Assembly (NCBI GenBank): GCA_021731815.1
Contig: JAKFWO010000033.1
Location: 20,185-84,184 of the forward strand
Source of the DNA: Hyphomonadaceae bacterium
GTDB lineage: Bacteria > Pseudomonadota > Alphaproteobacteria > Caulobacterales > Aquidulcibacteraceae
DNA length: 64,000 nucleotides
Direction of reading: 5' to 3'
The first letter of the stretch is position 1; each line of letters opens with the position of its first letter. The notes beneath the pieces were generated by a model. It did no database searches, was not told where the DNA came from, and saw only the letters and a list, made by a program, of their open reading frames with translations. The position numbers were made by a program, and so were the translations under genes. Shown one piece after another: positions 10,169 through 19,581 of the stretch.

Positions 10169-11476
10169 TCAGGCTTCCGGGGGCAGGTCCCCAGCCGCCT
10201 GGACGGTTTCCGTGAGGGCTTCCGCCGGACTTCTTCCTCCTGTTTCGGCGTCATTCGCGCGCGAAGCGGATTCGGCTGGCAGAGTTTCCGCCCCCCCCTT
10301 CACCCGCGCCACCTGCAGGATGCGAATCTGGCAGCCGACCAAGGTCAGCGCGATCTCGCCGCGTTTCAGGCGCAGGGCCTGCTCGCCAAAAGCCTCGCGC
10401 CGCCAGCCCTGAAGGGCCGGGATATCGGCCTCGTCATCGGCGGCGAGCTTGTCGAGATCCTCACCGGTCGCGATCAGCCGAGGGGCAACGCCCTTTCTCT
10501 CGGCGGCCAGTTTCAGCAGCACTTTCAGCAATTCCGTGACCGGGCCGATAAAGGCCGGCGGGGGCTCGGGCCGGACGATTTCAGGTGCCGCGAGCTCCGG
10601 ATTGGCGAGAGCTTCCCCGATCGCCTCGATCAGGCTAGTGCCCATGCGGCTCGCGCCGAAGCCGCGGGGCGTCGCGCGCAATTCGCTGAAATCCTCGGGC
10701 ACACGGGGTTTGCGATCGACGATTTCGTAGATCGCATCGTCCTTCAGGATGCGTCCCCGGGGCTGGTCGCGGTTCTGGGCCTCGCGCTCGCGCCAGGCGG
10801 CCACCGCCTTGAGGACCGCCAGATATTCTGTCTTGTAGCGCCGGATGCGCAACCGCTTCCACGCGCGGTCGGGGCTCGTATCGTAGAGTTCCGGATTGAG
10901 CAGCGATTTCAGCTCTTCCTGCGCCCAATCTTCCCGGCCGGTACTGCGCAATTTATCGAGCAATTTCGGAAAAAGCGCGCGCAGATGCACGACATCGGCC
11001 AGCGCATAGGCCTGCTGGGCGAGCGACAGGGGACGGCGCGCCCAATCGGTGAAGCGCGATGATTTATCGACGGATTCGTCCAGAATCGCGCCGACCAGAT
11101 TCTCATAGGAAATCGAATCGCCATAGCCCGCCGCCATGGCCCCGATCTGGGTATCGAAGACGTTGACCGGCAATGCGCCCATCAGCCGCACAAAGATCTC
11201 GAGATCCTGGCGCGCGGCATGAAACACCTTGGTGATGTCCGGCCGCGCAAGCAGATCGAGCAAGGGCGCAAGATCGAGCCCCCCGACCAGCGGATCGATC
11301 AGAACCTCCTCGCCGGGAAACGCCGCCTGAATGAGGCATAATTTCGGCCAATAGGTGGTCTCGCGCATGAATTCGGTGTCGAGCGCGATGAATGGATGCG
11401 CCATGGCTCGGGCGCAAAAACCCGCCAGTTCATCGGTCCGGGTAAGGGTGGTGATGGATTCAGAAGGAGTGAGCAC
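10169..11476 (-). CDS. rnd: Ribonuclease D
   Basis: This is a 3'-to-5' exoribonuclease of the DEDD superfamily that trims tRNA precursors. It has about 435 residues. The DEDDy motifs are FIALDTEFMRE (Asp and Glu), VFHAARQDLEIF (Asp) and QQAYALADVVHL (Tyr and Asp), followed by HRDC-type helices in the C-terminal half. The GTG at 11476 (VLTPSESITTL) is preferred because AGGA lies just upstream and the longer frame reads through a tandem repeat. The last 35 residues are low-complexity. The gene upstream on the same strand is a methyltransferase 129 bp away. Confidence 0.92.
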   Translation of the reverse strand: MLTPSESITTLTRTDELAGFCARAMAHPFIALDTEFMRETTYWPKLCLIQAAFPGEEVLIDPLVGGLDLAPLLDLLARPDITKVFHAARQDLEIFVRLMGALPVNVFDTQIGAMAAGYGDSISYENLVGAILDESVDKSSRFTDWARRPLSLAQQAYALADVVHLRALFPKLLDKLRSTGREDWAQEELKSLLNPELYDTSPDRAWKRLRIRRYKTEYLAVLKAVAAWREREAQNRDQPRGRILKDDAIYEIVDRKPRVPEDFSELRATPRGFGASRMGTSLIEAIGEALANPELAAPEIVRPEPPPAFIGPVTELLKVLLKLAAERKGVAPRLIATGEDLDKLAADDEADIPALQGWRREAFGEQALRLKRGEIALTLVGCQIRILQVARVKGGAETLPAESASRANDAETGGRSPAEALTETVQAAGDLPPEA

Positions 11477-11482
11477 AGAATT

Positions 11483-11520
11483 CCTGAATTGAGAGAACAG
11501 GCCTGAATTGAGAGAACAGG
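11483..11520. repeat. Perfect 19-bp tandem duplication upstream of rnd
   Basis: CCTGAATTGAGAGAACAGG occurs exactly twice in direct, abutting copies (11483-11501 and 11502-11520). The rnd-proximal copy supplies the AGGA that acts as the ribosome binding site, so the duplication doubles the translation-initiation region. Confidence 0.95.
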
Positions 11521-11604
11521 GACGAGCGGTATCCCGGTCAAAGCCGTAAAGCCGCGAGGGAGCAGGGAAACGGCAAATACCAGGGGCCCCGGGAATATTT
11601 CCTG

Positions 11605-12486
11605 TCAAACCCGCCGGCAAATCCACAAATCCTGCCCGCCATTGGCAACCGGAGAATCCGGTTCGTGCAACAAAATATTAAACTCTTCAAGCAGCACTTC
11701 GCGAATGAAATGTTCAGAATGATAGGTGGCAAACAGGCGCGAGCCATTGGCCGCGCCCTTGCGCTCGATGATTCCAGCGGCTGCAAGTTCGGCCTGTTCC
11801 CGCCCACCAAGTGCCGCGCGCGCACGGGTGCCATGCAGGCTGAGCGCCAGAATTCCGCCGGGCCGGAGGATTCGCCGCAATTCCCTGATCCAGACCCGCT
11901 GCCAGGCGACAGGAATATGGGTGAAGACCGAGATGGTGTAGATCGCGGCAAAGCGTTCCCCGGCAAAGGGCAAGGGCGGACGCAGGCCGGTTCGCACCAC
12001 CGAAAGCGCAGGCATTTTCCGGCTGATCCAGCGAATGGCCGCGGAATTGGGCTCGGCCCCCATTGCCTGCCATTGAGGCGCAAATTCCGGAAGCCAGCGC
12101 AATACGCGCCCCGCACCCGCCCCCCAATCGAGGATTTCGGAATCCGGTTCGGAGTCCTGTTCGGAGTCCGGTTCGGAGTCCGGTGCGGATTCCGGTTCGG
12201 GAACCAGCGGACCCAGCCGCTCGACCAGAGCCGCCGCCGCGACCCGTCCGGTCGCAAGCCAGGTCGAGACTTGCGCATGGCCCTGGGTTTCGAATACCAG
12301 CTCCGCAGGTGGCAGGGTGAGATCCGGGTTGGCTTCCGCCAATTCCCGGTTTTCGCGCGCGGCCATGGCGACGGCCGCTTTGCGCAGGGCCCATTCCGCG
12401 ACCGGGGCCAGCCCCAGATCCCGCAAGGCCGGCAGGAAAGCCGCCGATCGGGTCCGCCAGCGCGCTATGATCGGGGCCCCGCTCAC
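11605..12486 (-). CDS. Class I SAM-dependent methyltransferase with repeat-encoded linker
   Basis: This is a 293-residue protein. A helical N-terminal third is followed by an acidic low-complexity linker (repeats of PDSE/QDSE, about residues 95-115), then the methyltransferase fold: motif I ILDWGAGAGRVLRWL, an acidic/polar residue after the second strand (MGAEPNSAAIRW), FAAIYTISVFTHIP, and LRRILRPGGILALSLHG. The substrate is unknown. It resembles small-molecule methyltransferases of polysaccharide or natural-product loci more than RNA enzymes, but that is weak. The gene is divergent from aspS. Confidence 0.75.
   Translation of the reverse strand: MSGAPIIARWRTRSAAFLPALRDLGLAPVAEWALRKAAVAMAARENRELAEANPDLTLPPAELVFETQGHAQVSTWLATGRVAAAALVERLGPLVPEPESAPDSEPDSEQDSEPDSEILDWGAGAGRVLRWLPEFAPQWQAMGAEPNSAAIRWISRKMPALSVVRTGLRPPLPFAGERFAAIYTISVFTHIPVAWQRVWIRELRRILRPGGILALSLHGTRARAALGGREQAELAAAGIIERKGAANGSRLFATYHSEHFIREVLLEEFNILLHEPDSPVANGGQDLWICRRV
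12143..12202. repeat. 12-bp coding minisatellite, five units
   Basis: Five abutting 12-bp units related to TCCGGTTCGGAG occupy 12143-12202, two of them identical and the others with one to three substitutions. Because 12 is a multiple of 3, unit gain or loss changes the linker of the methyltransferase by four residues without a frameshift. Confidence 0.9.
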
Positions 12487-12621
12487 GCGCCTGGCGCGGA
12501 GGTTGTGGTTCCTTCTGTTCCGGGCCCGGAAGTTTCAGGTATCGCGGCTTGACAAGCGCTGATGCGCGGGTCGTTTAGCGCGCAACCATTTCGGTTGTTT
12601 CCGGACTCAGGCGAAATCACG

Positions 12622-14412
12622 ATGCATCCTTATCGGTCTCATACATGCGGCGCGCTTCGAAAGGCCGATATTGGCGCGCAAGTGCGCCTGTCGGGCTGGA
12701 TCCATCGCAAGCGCGACCATGGCGGGCTGGTCTTTGTCGATCTACGCGACCATTACGGCATAACACAATTGGTGATGGAGCAAAATTCTGCCGCTCTTGC
12801 AGTGCTTGCGAAGCTGCGGGCGGAATCCGTGGTGCGGGTGGAAGGCGAAGTAGTGGGCCGCAGTGCCGACACGATGAATTCGGATCTCACCACCGGAGAG
12901 GTCGAAGTGATCGCCAGCCGGATCGACGTGCTGTCAGAGGCCCAGGAATTGCCGCTGCCGGTCTTCGCCGAGCCCGATTATCCGGAGGAAATCCGGCTGA
13001 AATATCGTTTTCTCGACTTGCGGCGCGAGTCCCTGCATCGCAAGATCACCTTGCGGTCGGGGGTCATCTCCTCTTTGCGGCGACGGATGATCGAGGCCGG
13101 CTTCACCGAATTCCAGACCCCGATCCTGACCGCATCGAGCCCCGAGGGGGCCCGCGATTTTCTTGTCCCCTCGCGCCTCCATCCCGGGAAATTCTACGCG
13201 CTTCCCCAGGCCCCGCAGCAATTCAAGCAATTGCTGATGGTGGCCGGCTTCGACCGCTATTTCCAGATCGCGCCCTGTTTCCGCGACGAGGATGCCCGCG
13301 CCGATCGCAGCCCCGGCGAGTTCTACCAGCTCGATTTCGAGATGAGCTTCGTCACCCAGGACGATGTCTTCGCCGCCATCGAACCCGTTTTGCACGGCGT
13401 ATTCACCGAATTCGGCGAGGGAAAGCGGGTAACCGATTTTCCCTTTCCGCGCATCCCCTTCCGCGACAGCATTCGCAAATATGGCTCGGACAAGCCCGAT
13501 CTGCGCAATCCCATCGAGATGCAGGCGGTAACGGGGCATTTCCGGGGCTCGGGCTTCAAGGTCTTTGCCGCGATGATCGACAAGGACCCGCTGGTTGAGG
13601 TATGGGCGATTCCGGCGCGAACCGGCGGATCCCGCGCCTTTTGCGACCGGATGAATGCCTGGGCGCAGTCCGAGGGCCAGCCCGGGCTCGGCTATATCTT
13701 CTGGCGCGAAGGTGAAGGCGAGGACGCCGCCGCCGGCCCGATCGCCCGCAATATCGGGGTCGACCGCGCCGAGGCCATCCGCACGCAATTGGGCTTAAAC
13801 ACGGGGGATAGTGCGTTTTTCGTGGCCGGCCGGCCGGAGGTGTTTTACAAATTCGCCGGTCTCGCCCGCAACCGGGTGGGCGCAGAACTTGGCCTTGTCG
13901 ACGAAAAACAATTCAAATTCTGCTGGATCGTCGATTTCCCGATGTATGAATGGAACGAGGAAACCAGGAAGATCGATTTCTCCCACAACCCGTTCTCCAT
14001 GCCCCAGGGCGAGATGGAGGCGCTTGAGACGCAGGACCCGCTCGATATTCTCGCTTTTCAATATGATATCGTGTGCAATGGCATCGAATTGTCCTCGGGT
14101 GCGATCCGCAATCACCGGCCCGAAATCATGCTCAAGGCCTTTGAAATCGCGGGCTATGGTGCGGATGTGGTCGAGGAGCGCTTTGGCGGCATGTTGAACG
14201 CCTTCCGTTATGGCGCGCCCCCCCATGGCGGCTCGGCACCGGGAATCGACCGGATCGTCATGCTGCTGGCAGGTGCCGAAAATATCCGCGAAGTCATCGC
14301 GTTTCCGCTCAATCAGCGGGCCGAGGATCTGATGATGAATGCGCCATCGGAGGTCAGTGACAAGCAATTGCGGGAGCTTTCGATCCGCCATTTGCCGCTG
14401 CCAAAGGGCTGA
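12622..14412 (+). CDS. aspS: Aspartyl-tRNA synthetase
   Basis: This 596-residue class IIb synthetase charges tRNA-Asp. The N-terminal OB-fold anticodon domain contains [20 protein letters not shown]. Class II motif 1 follows ([20 protein letters not shown]), then motif 2 ([17 protein letters not shown]), the bacterial GAD insertion, and motif 3 ([16 protein letters not shown]). The start is taken at the ATG at 12622 ([10 protein letters not shown]) because homologues begin there, and the 20 upstream in-frame codons are not conserved-looking. Whether it is discriminating or also charges tRNA-Asn cannot be settled here. Confidence 0.97.
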   Translation: MHPYRSHTCGALRKADIGAQVRLSGWIHRKRDHGGLVFVDLRDHYGITQLVMEQNSAALAVLAKLRAESVVRVEGEVVGRSADTMNSDLTTGEVEVIASRIDVLSEAQELPLPVFAEPDYPEEIRLKYRFLDLRRESLHRKITLRSGVISSLRRRMIEAGFTEFQTPILTASSPEGARDFLVPSRLHPGKFYALPQAPQQFKQLLMVAGFDRYFQIAPCFRDEDARADRSPGEFYQLDFEMSFVTQDDVFAAIEPVLHGVFTEFGEGKRVTDFPFPRIPFRDSIRKYGSDKPDLRNPIEMQAVTGHFRGSGFKVFAAMIDKDPLVEVWAIPARTGGSRAFCDRMNAWAQSEGQPGLGYIFWREGEGEDAAAGPIARNIGVDRAEAIRTQLGLNTGDSAFFVAGRPEVFYKFAGLARNRVGAELGLVDEKQFKFCWIVDFPMYEWNEETRKIDFSHNPFSMPQGEMEALETQDPLDILAFQYDIVCNGIELSSGAIRNHRPEIMLKAFEIAGYGADVVEERFGGMLNAFRYGAPPHGGSAPGIDRIVMLLAGAENIREVIAFPLNQRAEDLMMNAPSEVSDKQLRELSIRHLPLPKG

Positions 14413-15165
14413 TCACGCAGCATTCAGCGCCGTGAGCACCGGAGCAAAGACCAGCACTTCCGCTTTCAGGGCGGCGACGCGCGCGGCGGCTTCAAAATCT
14501 TCGCCCCAGATTTCAGCCTGATAATCCTCGTCGAGCCGGCTGAGCCGAAACGCCTCCGCCGCAGGGAGCCGGCCGCGCGCCACCGCCAGCGCCAAAAGCG
14601 CCGAGCCGAAAAGCCCGGCCAGTTTGCCCATGGCCCCCTGGGTGAGCGGGCGCTGCGCGGACAGGATCCGGCCGAGTGCGGTGAGAAATTCCGGGTCCTG
14701 CGCGGCGAATCGCAGGCCTGTCGCGCGATTGATCTTCGTGCCCAGAATGTCCTCGGCCCAGAGCAGAATGGGCTGCCAGTGCGCATCGCAGCGCGCAACA
14801 AGGCGGGGATCACCCTCGGGCCAGTAACAGATCAGATCGCTTGCCGCAAAACGCGCCCATTCGGCTTGCGCCCAGATTGCGAGCCCGGCCGGATCATCAT
14901 GTGCAGCGAACAGCAAATGGGTCAGGATCAGGGTTTCGCGAATGATGACCGCCCCTTGCGCGCGCCATTCGTCGGCGCAGATCGTGGCCAGATCCGCATC
15001 GGGTGCCCGAAATATTGCCCCCTCCGGCGTGCGGAGCGGTTTGCCGTCGAGCAGGAGTTTGTATCCCCCCGCATCCGGAAGCGGCGCAACCTCCACCTGC
15101 GAATAAAAGCGCCGGGCGCGCGGTGCCCCTTTCGCCGCATGATCGGGGGGCGCAGGCTCGCTCAT
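14413..15165 (-). CDS. ATP12-family F1-ATPase assembly chaperone
   Basis: This 250-residue protein has the ATP12 family signature: RRFYSQVEVAPLPDAGGYKL, LLDGKPLRTPEGAIF, the ICADEWRAQG segment and the SDLICYWPEGDP motif. In mitochondria ATP12 holds the F1 alpha subunit before assembly, and alphaproteobacteria carry related proteins. It is converged on by aspS, with stops adjoining. Its start overlaps the stop of the HAD phosphatase by 4 bp, indicating a shared transcript. Confidence 0.9.
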   Translation of the reverse strand: MSEPAPPDHAAKGAPRARRFYSQVEVAPLPDAGGYKLLLDGKPLRTPEGAIFRAPDADLATICADEWRAQGAVIIRETLILTHLLFAAHDDPAGLAIWAQAEWARFAASDLICYWPEGDPRLVARCDAHWQPILLWAEDILGTKINRATGLRFAAQDPEFLTALGRILSAQRPLTQGAMGKLAGLFGSALLALAVARGRLPAAEAFRLSRLDEDYQAEIWGEDFEAAARVAALKAEVLVFAPVLTALNAA

Positions 15166-15851
15166 GCGTCTTCCGGCCGCAAAGGGCTTCCGGAGGCAAA
15201 TGCCATGAGGCCGCGCCGCAGGCTTGCAAAATCATGATGGATTTCAGCGGGGTCGGCGGCGGCGATTTCCCCGCTACGGTGAAAGCCCCAGCTCACCCCC
15301 AAAGCCGTCACACCAGCCGCTTTGGCCATGGTCACATCCCAATGGGTGTCGCCGATCAGGATCGCGCGCCCGGGCTCCACCGACAATTCCGTAAGTACCT
15401 TGTGCACCATGGCCGGATGGGGCTTGCCCGGCCCGTCATCGGCACAGCCCACGGCATCAAAGAATGGATGAAGGTCCTTGCGGGCGAACAAATGGGCGAC
15501 CCCCTCGCGGGTCTTGCCGGTCGCTGCCGCGATCGACCAGCCGAGGTCACGCAGGTCTTCCAGCAATTCCCGCGCACCGTCATAAAGCGGCTCAAGGAAA
15601 TCGGGTGAATCTTTCATTCGGACAAAGGCCTGGCGATACCCGTCCGCCACAGCCGCAAGACGCTCGGGCGGGCAATCGGCACCCAGAAGCTCGGCGCAGG
15701 CATCCATCAGCGACAGGCCGACAATGCGACGCGTCGTCTCGAAACCGGGTGGCGGCAGGCCGGCCGCGTCAAAGGCCTGATCCATCGCCCGGGCGATGAT
15801 CTGCCGGCTGTCGACCAGGGTCCCGTCAAGGTCAAAAATCGCCAGTCGCAT
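15162..15851 (-). CDS. HAD-family phosphatase (phosphoglycolate phosphatase-like)
   Basis: This is a 229-residue HAD hydrolase with all four motifs: nucleophile IFDLDGTLVDS (D7 and D9), motif II AAATGK, the lysine in GKPHPAMV, and motif IV LIGDTHWDVTMAKAAG. The helical cap between residues 15 and 80 is the C1 type of Gph enzymes, so phosphoglycolate or a similar small phosphomonoester is the likely substrate. It sits between an RluC-type synthase and ATP12, an order that I recall as conserved in alphaproteobacteria. It overlaps atp12 by 4 bp and lies 34 bp after the synthase. Confidence 0.88.
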   Translation of the reverse strand: MRLAIFDLDGTLVDSRQIIARAMDQAFDAAGLPPPGFETTRRIVGLSLMDACAELLGADCPPERLAAVADGYRQAFVRMKDSPDFLEPLYDGARELLEDLRDLGWSIAAATGKTREGVAHLFARKDLHPFFDAVGCADDGPGKPHPAMVHKVLTELSVEPGRAILIGDTHWDVTMAKAAGVTALGVSWGFHRSGEIAAADPAEIHHDFASLRRGLMAFASGSPLRPEDA

Positions 15852-15885
15852 CGGGGCGCTCCGAATAATGTTTCTCACGGCCTTC

Positions 15886-16956
15886 CTATTCCCGCGCCAG
15901 CGCCGCAAACGGGTTTTTGGCGTCGCCCGTCTCAAAGCCCAGCAGCTCGAAGGCATGGGCCATATGGGGCGACAAAGGGGCGATGAAGCGCAATTTCCTG
16001 CCATCCGGCCGGCGCAGTTCAAGCCCGCGCGCATGCAGATGCAGAAGTGGCGCGAGACCGCCGGGAGCCTCGCGCAGATGCTCGCCGCGGCTGGCATGAT
16101 GCCCATATTTCGGATCGCCCACGATCGGCGAACCGATCAGCGCCATGTGAAACCGCAATTGATGGGTGCGCCCGGTCACCGGCCGCATCGCGACCCAGGC
16201 GGCCTTGCCGCTGGCATGGGCGATGACGGTGTAATCGGTGATGGCAAAGCGCCCGTCCGGATCGCCATGGGCGGCGGTCACCATCATTTCGCGATCGCCA
16301 TCGACCGGCCCTGCCGCCTTTTTCATGAAACCGCGGATCTCGCCATCCAGCGGATGGGGCGCGCCGATCGTCACCGCCCAATAGATCTTGTCCACGCCCC
16401 GCGTGCGAAACGCCTGGGTGATCCATGCGGCCGAATGCGCGGTTTTGGCGACCACGAGCACGCCTGACGTGTCGCGGTCGAGCCGGTGGACGAGCTTTGG
16501 CTTGCCCTCCCCATTATCAAAGGCCGCGAGCAGCCCGTCGACATGGCGTAGCGTTTTCGTACCGCCCTGCACTGCCAGCCCATGCGGCTTGTTGAGGGCA
16601 ATGAGGTCGGCATCCTCATAGATCACCGCATCGCGGATGAGGTTGATCTCCGCCTGGCTGAGCCGCGGGCCGGCTTCCGGTCCCGGGCGCGGGGCGAAGA
16701 TGGCGGCCTTGAGCGGTGGCAGGCGCAGCTCCTGCCCGGCTTTCAGCCGGTCGGAGGATTTCGCGCGTCCGCCATCCACCCGGATTTCACCCGAGCGCAG
16801 CCATTTTTCGATCTGGCCCTGGGTGAGGCCGGGAAATTCGCGCTTCAAGAACCGGTCGAGCCGCACGCCCTCGCCCGTCTCATCGACTTTGCGCAGGCTC
16901 ACGCCCTGCACCAATTTGTCGGCAGAGGCAGGAGAGGCAGGAACGCGGAACGTCAT
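15886..16956 (-). CDS. rluC: RluC/RluD-family 23S rRNA pseudouridine synthase
   Basis: This is a 356-residue protein. The N-terminal S4 RNA-binding domain has VRLDRFLKREFPGLTQGQIEKW. The catalytic domain carries the aspartate motif HRLDRDTSGVLVVAKT, preceded by IALNKPHGLAVQGG and followed by RPVTGRTHQLRFHMA. These enzymes isomerise uridines in 23S rRNA. Assignment to RluC rather than RluD rests on family resemblance only. The ATG at 16956 (MTFRVPASPAS) has AAGG upstream. The frame stays open for a further 69 codons upstream, but those codons cover the hairpin and repeat after hppA and are not coding. Confidence 0.88.
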   Translation of the reverse strand: MTFRVPASPASADKLVQGVSLRKVDETGEGVRLDRFLKREFPGLTQGQIEKWLRSGEIRVDGGRAKSSDRLKAGQELRLPPLKAAIFAPRPGPEAGPRLSQAEINLIRDAVIYEDADLIALNKPHGLAVQGGTKTLRHVDGLLAAFDNGEGKPKLVHRLDRDTSGVLVVAKTAHSAAWITQAFRTRGVDKIYWAVTIGAPHPLDGEIRGFMKKAAGPVDGDREMMVTAAHGDPDGRFAITDYTVIAHASGKAAWVAMRPVTGRTHQLRFHMALIGSPIVGDPKYGHHASRGEHLREAPGGLAPLLHLHARGLELRRPDGRKLRFIAPLSPHMAHAFELLGFETGDAKNPFAALARE

Positions 16957-17023
16957 GGCAGGCCTTGAAAGGGTCGCCGGAACGGCGACCAGTGAGTGAA
17001 CCCGCGAACAGGTCCATGAACGA

Positions 17024-17057
17024 GAAGGAGCCGGAAACGGGAAGGAGCCGGAAACGG
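17024..17057. repeat. Perfect 17-bp tandem duplication
   Basis: GAAGGAGCCGGAAACGG is present twice in abutting copies (17024-17040 and 17041-17057) between hppA and rluC. The second copy forms the distal arm of the hairpin listed at 17044-17075. Confidence 0.95.
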
Positions 17058-17075
17058 TTTTCCGCCCCCGGCTCC
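17044..17075 (-). terminator. Hairpin downstream of hppA
   Basis: GGAGCCGG at 17044-17051 pairs with CCGGCTCC at 17068-17075, with additional CGG/CCG pairing inside. It begins 38 bp past the hppA stop. There is no U-run, so termination strength is uncertain. Confidence 0.45.
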
Positions 17076-17113
17076 TCGTGTTGCAGCATGCCTCGGGCGG
17101 AATTCCCCGGGCG

Positions 17114-19240
17114 TCAGTGACTGTTATGGGCAAGCACCGCCAGCAGCAAAAGCGCCACGACATTGGCGATCTTGATCATCGGATTCACGGCAGGGCCAGC
17201 GGTGTCCTTGTAGGGATCGCCGACCGTGTCGCCGGTCACGGCCGCCTTGTGGGCGTCCGATCCCTTGCCGCCATAATTGCCTTCCTCGATATATTTCTTG
17301 GCATTGTCCCAGGCACCGCCGCCCGAGGTCATCGAGATGGCCACGAACAAGCCGGTGATGATGACCCCGACCAGCATCGCACCGAGCGACGCAAAGGCCT
17401 CGGATTTATTCCCCGAGACGCCCCAGATCACGAAAAACAGCACAATCGGCGACAGCACCGGCAGAAGCGATGGAACCACCATCTCCCTGATCGCGGCCTT
17501 GGTCAGGATATCGACCGCGCGGCCGTAATCGGGCTTGGCCTTGTATTCCATGATCCCCGGGATCTCGCGGAACTGGCGTCGCACTTCTTCGACCACGGCC
17601 TGCGCCGCCCGCCCCACCGCGGTCATCGACCAGCCGCCGAACAGATAAGGCAATAGCCCGCCCACGAACAGGCCGACGATTACATAAGGATTGGCGAGCG
17701 AGAAGGAGGGATCGACCCCGGCAAAGAAGGTGTATTCACCGGAATTGGCCGCGTAATATTTGAGGTCTTCGGAGAAAGCCGCAAACAGCACCAGCGCGCC
17801 AAGCCCCGCCGATCCGATGGCATAGCCCTTGGTCACGGCCTTTGTGGTGTTGCCGACGGCGTCCAGCGCGTCGGTGGTGACCCGCACATCCTTGGGCAGA
17901 TCCGCCATTTCGGCGATGCCGCCGGCATTATCGGTAACCGGACCGAAGGCGTCGAGCGCCACGATCATCCCCGCCAGCGCCAGCATGGTGGTCGTGGCCA
18001 CCGCCACCCCGAACAGGCCGCCCAGCAGATTGGTCAGGATGATCCCGGCAACGATCACGAGGGCCGGCAATGCCGTCGATTCCATGGAAACGGCGAGGCC
18101 CTGGATCACATTGGTGCCATGGCCCGACACCGAGGCCTTGGCCACCGAGCGCACCGGGTTGAATTGCGTGCCGGTGTAATATTCGGTGATCCACACAATG
18201 GCCGCGGTGACGCCAAGCCCCACCAGCCCGCACAGAAACAATTCGGTGCCCGTGATACCGAGCCCGATTTCGGCGTTCCAGTCGCCGAACAGAAAGCCGA
18301 TCACGCCGGCCAGCGCCGCAATCGACAGCACGCCCGTCGCGATCAGGCCTTTATACAGCGCGCCCATGATCGAATTGGACTTGTCGAGTTTCACAAACCA
18401 CGCCCCGATGATAGAGGCCGGAATGCAGGCCCCGCCGATCGCCAGCGGCAGGATCATCAGGGAATTGACCAGGCCATTGCCCGCAAACAGGATCGAGGCG
18501 AGCACCATGGTCGCCACCGCACTCACGGCATAGGTCTCGAACAAATCGGCGGCCATGCCGGCACAATCGCCGACATTGTCGCCCACATTGTCGGCAATCG
18601 TCGCCGGATTGCGGGGATCATCTTCGGGGATCCCGGCTTCAACCTTGCCCACCATATCGCCGCCGACATCGGCACCCTTGGTGAAAATGCCGCCGCCAAG
18701 ACGCGCGAAGATCGAAATCAGCGAGGCCCCGAAGCCGAGCGCCACGAGACTGTCCACCACCCGCCGGCTGGTGGGCTCGAGACCGAGCGCCTGGGTCAGC
18801 AAATAAAAATAGAAGGTTACGCCGAGCAGAGCGAGGCCCACCACCAGCATGCCGGTGACGGCACCCGCCTTGAATGCCATGTCGAGGCCCTGTTGCAGGC
18901 CCTTGGTGGCCGCCTGGGCGGTGCGCACATTGGCCTTCACCGAAACCCGCATGCCGATGATCCCGGCGGCTCCCGACAGGACCGCGCCAATCAGAAAGCC
19001 TGCCGGTTGGGTCCAGTCGCGAAACAGGATGAACAGCAGCACGAAAATCGCAGCACCCACCATCGCGATGGTGCGATATTGGCGGTTGAGATAGGCGCTC
19101 GCGCCCTCCTCGATCGCAGCAGCGATTTCCTGCATGCGGGCGCTGCCCGCATCGGCCTTGTTGATGATCTGGATCTGCCAGAAGCCATACAGGATTGCCA
19201 GCAATCCCGCGGCACTGACGAGAAGAAGCGTGGTGCTCAT
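17114..19240 (-). CDS. hppA: Membrane-bound proton-translocating pyrophosphatase, K+-independent type
   Basis: This 708-residue integral membrane enzyme, with about 16 helices, hydrolyses pyrophosphate and pumps protons outwards. The substrate site [20 protein letters not shown], the [20 protein letters not shown] segment and the C-terminal [19 protein letters not shown] are all present. The position that decides potassium dependence reads [10 protein letters not shown]: lysine replaces the alanine of K+-dependent enzymes, so this is the K+-independent class. The start is the ATG at 19240 ([13 protein letters not shown]) with AGGA upstream; the longer open frame precedes the true N-terminal helix. 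It is monocistronic, with 341 bp of leader region before the divergent gene. Confidence 0.96.
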   Translation of the reverse strand: MSTTLLLVSAAGLLAILYGFWQIQIINKADAGSARMQEIAAAIEEGASAYLNRQYRTIAMVGAAIFVLLFILFRDWTQPAGFLIGAVLSGAAGIIGMRVSVKANVRTAQAATKGLQQGLDMAFKAGAVTGMLVVGLALLGVTFYFYLLTQALGLEPTSRRVVDSLVALGFGASLISIFARLGGGIFTKGADVGGDMVGKVEAGIPEDDPRNPATIADNVGDNVGDCAGMAADLFETYAVSAVATMVLASILFAGNGLVNSLMILPLAIGGACIPASIIGAWFVKLDKSNSIMGALYKGLIATGVLSIAALAGVIGFLFGDWNAEIGLGITGTELFLCGLVGLGVTAAIVWITEYYTGTQFNPVRSVAKASVSGHGTNVIQGLAVSMESTALPALVIVAGIILTNLLGGLFGVAVATTTMLALAGMIVALDAFGPVTDNAGGIAEMADLPKDVRVTTDALDAVGNTTKAVTKGYAIGSAGLGALVLFAAFSEDLKYYAANSGEYTFFAGVDPSFSLANPYVIVGLFVGGLLPYLFGGWSMTAVGRAAQAVVEEVRRQFREIPGIMEYKAKPDYGRAVDILTKAAIREMVVPSLLPVLSPIVLFFVIWGVSGNKSEAFASLGAMLVGVIITGLFVAISMTSGGGAWDNAKKYIEEGNYGGKGSDAHKAAVTGDTVGDPYKDTAGPAVNPMIKIANVVALLLLAVLAHNSH

Positions 19241-19581
19241 CGTGCGTCCTGTGGTGAAAAGGCGGCGCGCGCCGCGTGTGAGACAGGGGGAAAGAAGTTC
19301 GCGGAAATGTCCGGATTCCGGAAAACCCCGGATTTTCCCGCCTCCGCCGCCATGAAACGTGACCTCTGCCAAAACACGCGACAAAGCGCAAGGAATAGAG
19401 CGACTTTGGTTGTAGGCTTTCGTCAGCATAAGGGAGCGGCACCACAGTTCGCGCCTCGATCCCCGCGTCTTCCAGAAAATTTCCGACGCTGCCGCGCAGC
19501 GATGGACAATCCTTCATATTGCCTTAATTTGCTGTCCGGTGTGGCGGGCGGGCGAAATGCGGGCGCAAGGCTGACGATTGC
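19241..19581. other. Intergenic region between divergent hppA and a membrane protein gene
   Basis: This is 341 bp without a credible gene. It must hold the promoters for hppA (minus) and the 19582 gene (plus). I see no clear operator, riboswitch or repeat. The frames that cross it are extensions of neighbouring genes or antisense shadows. Confidence 0.6.
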
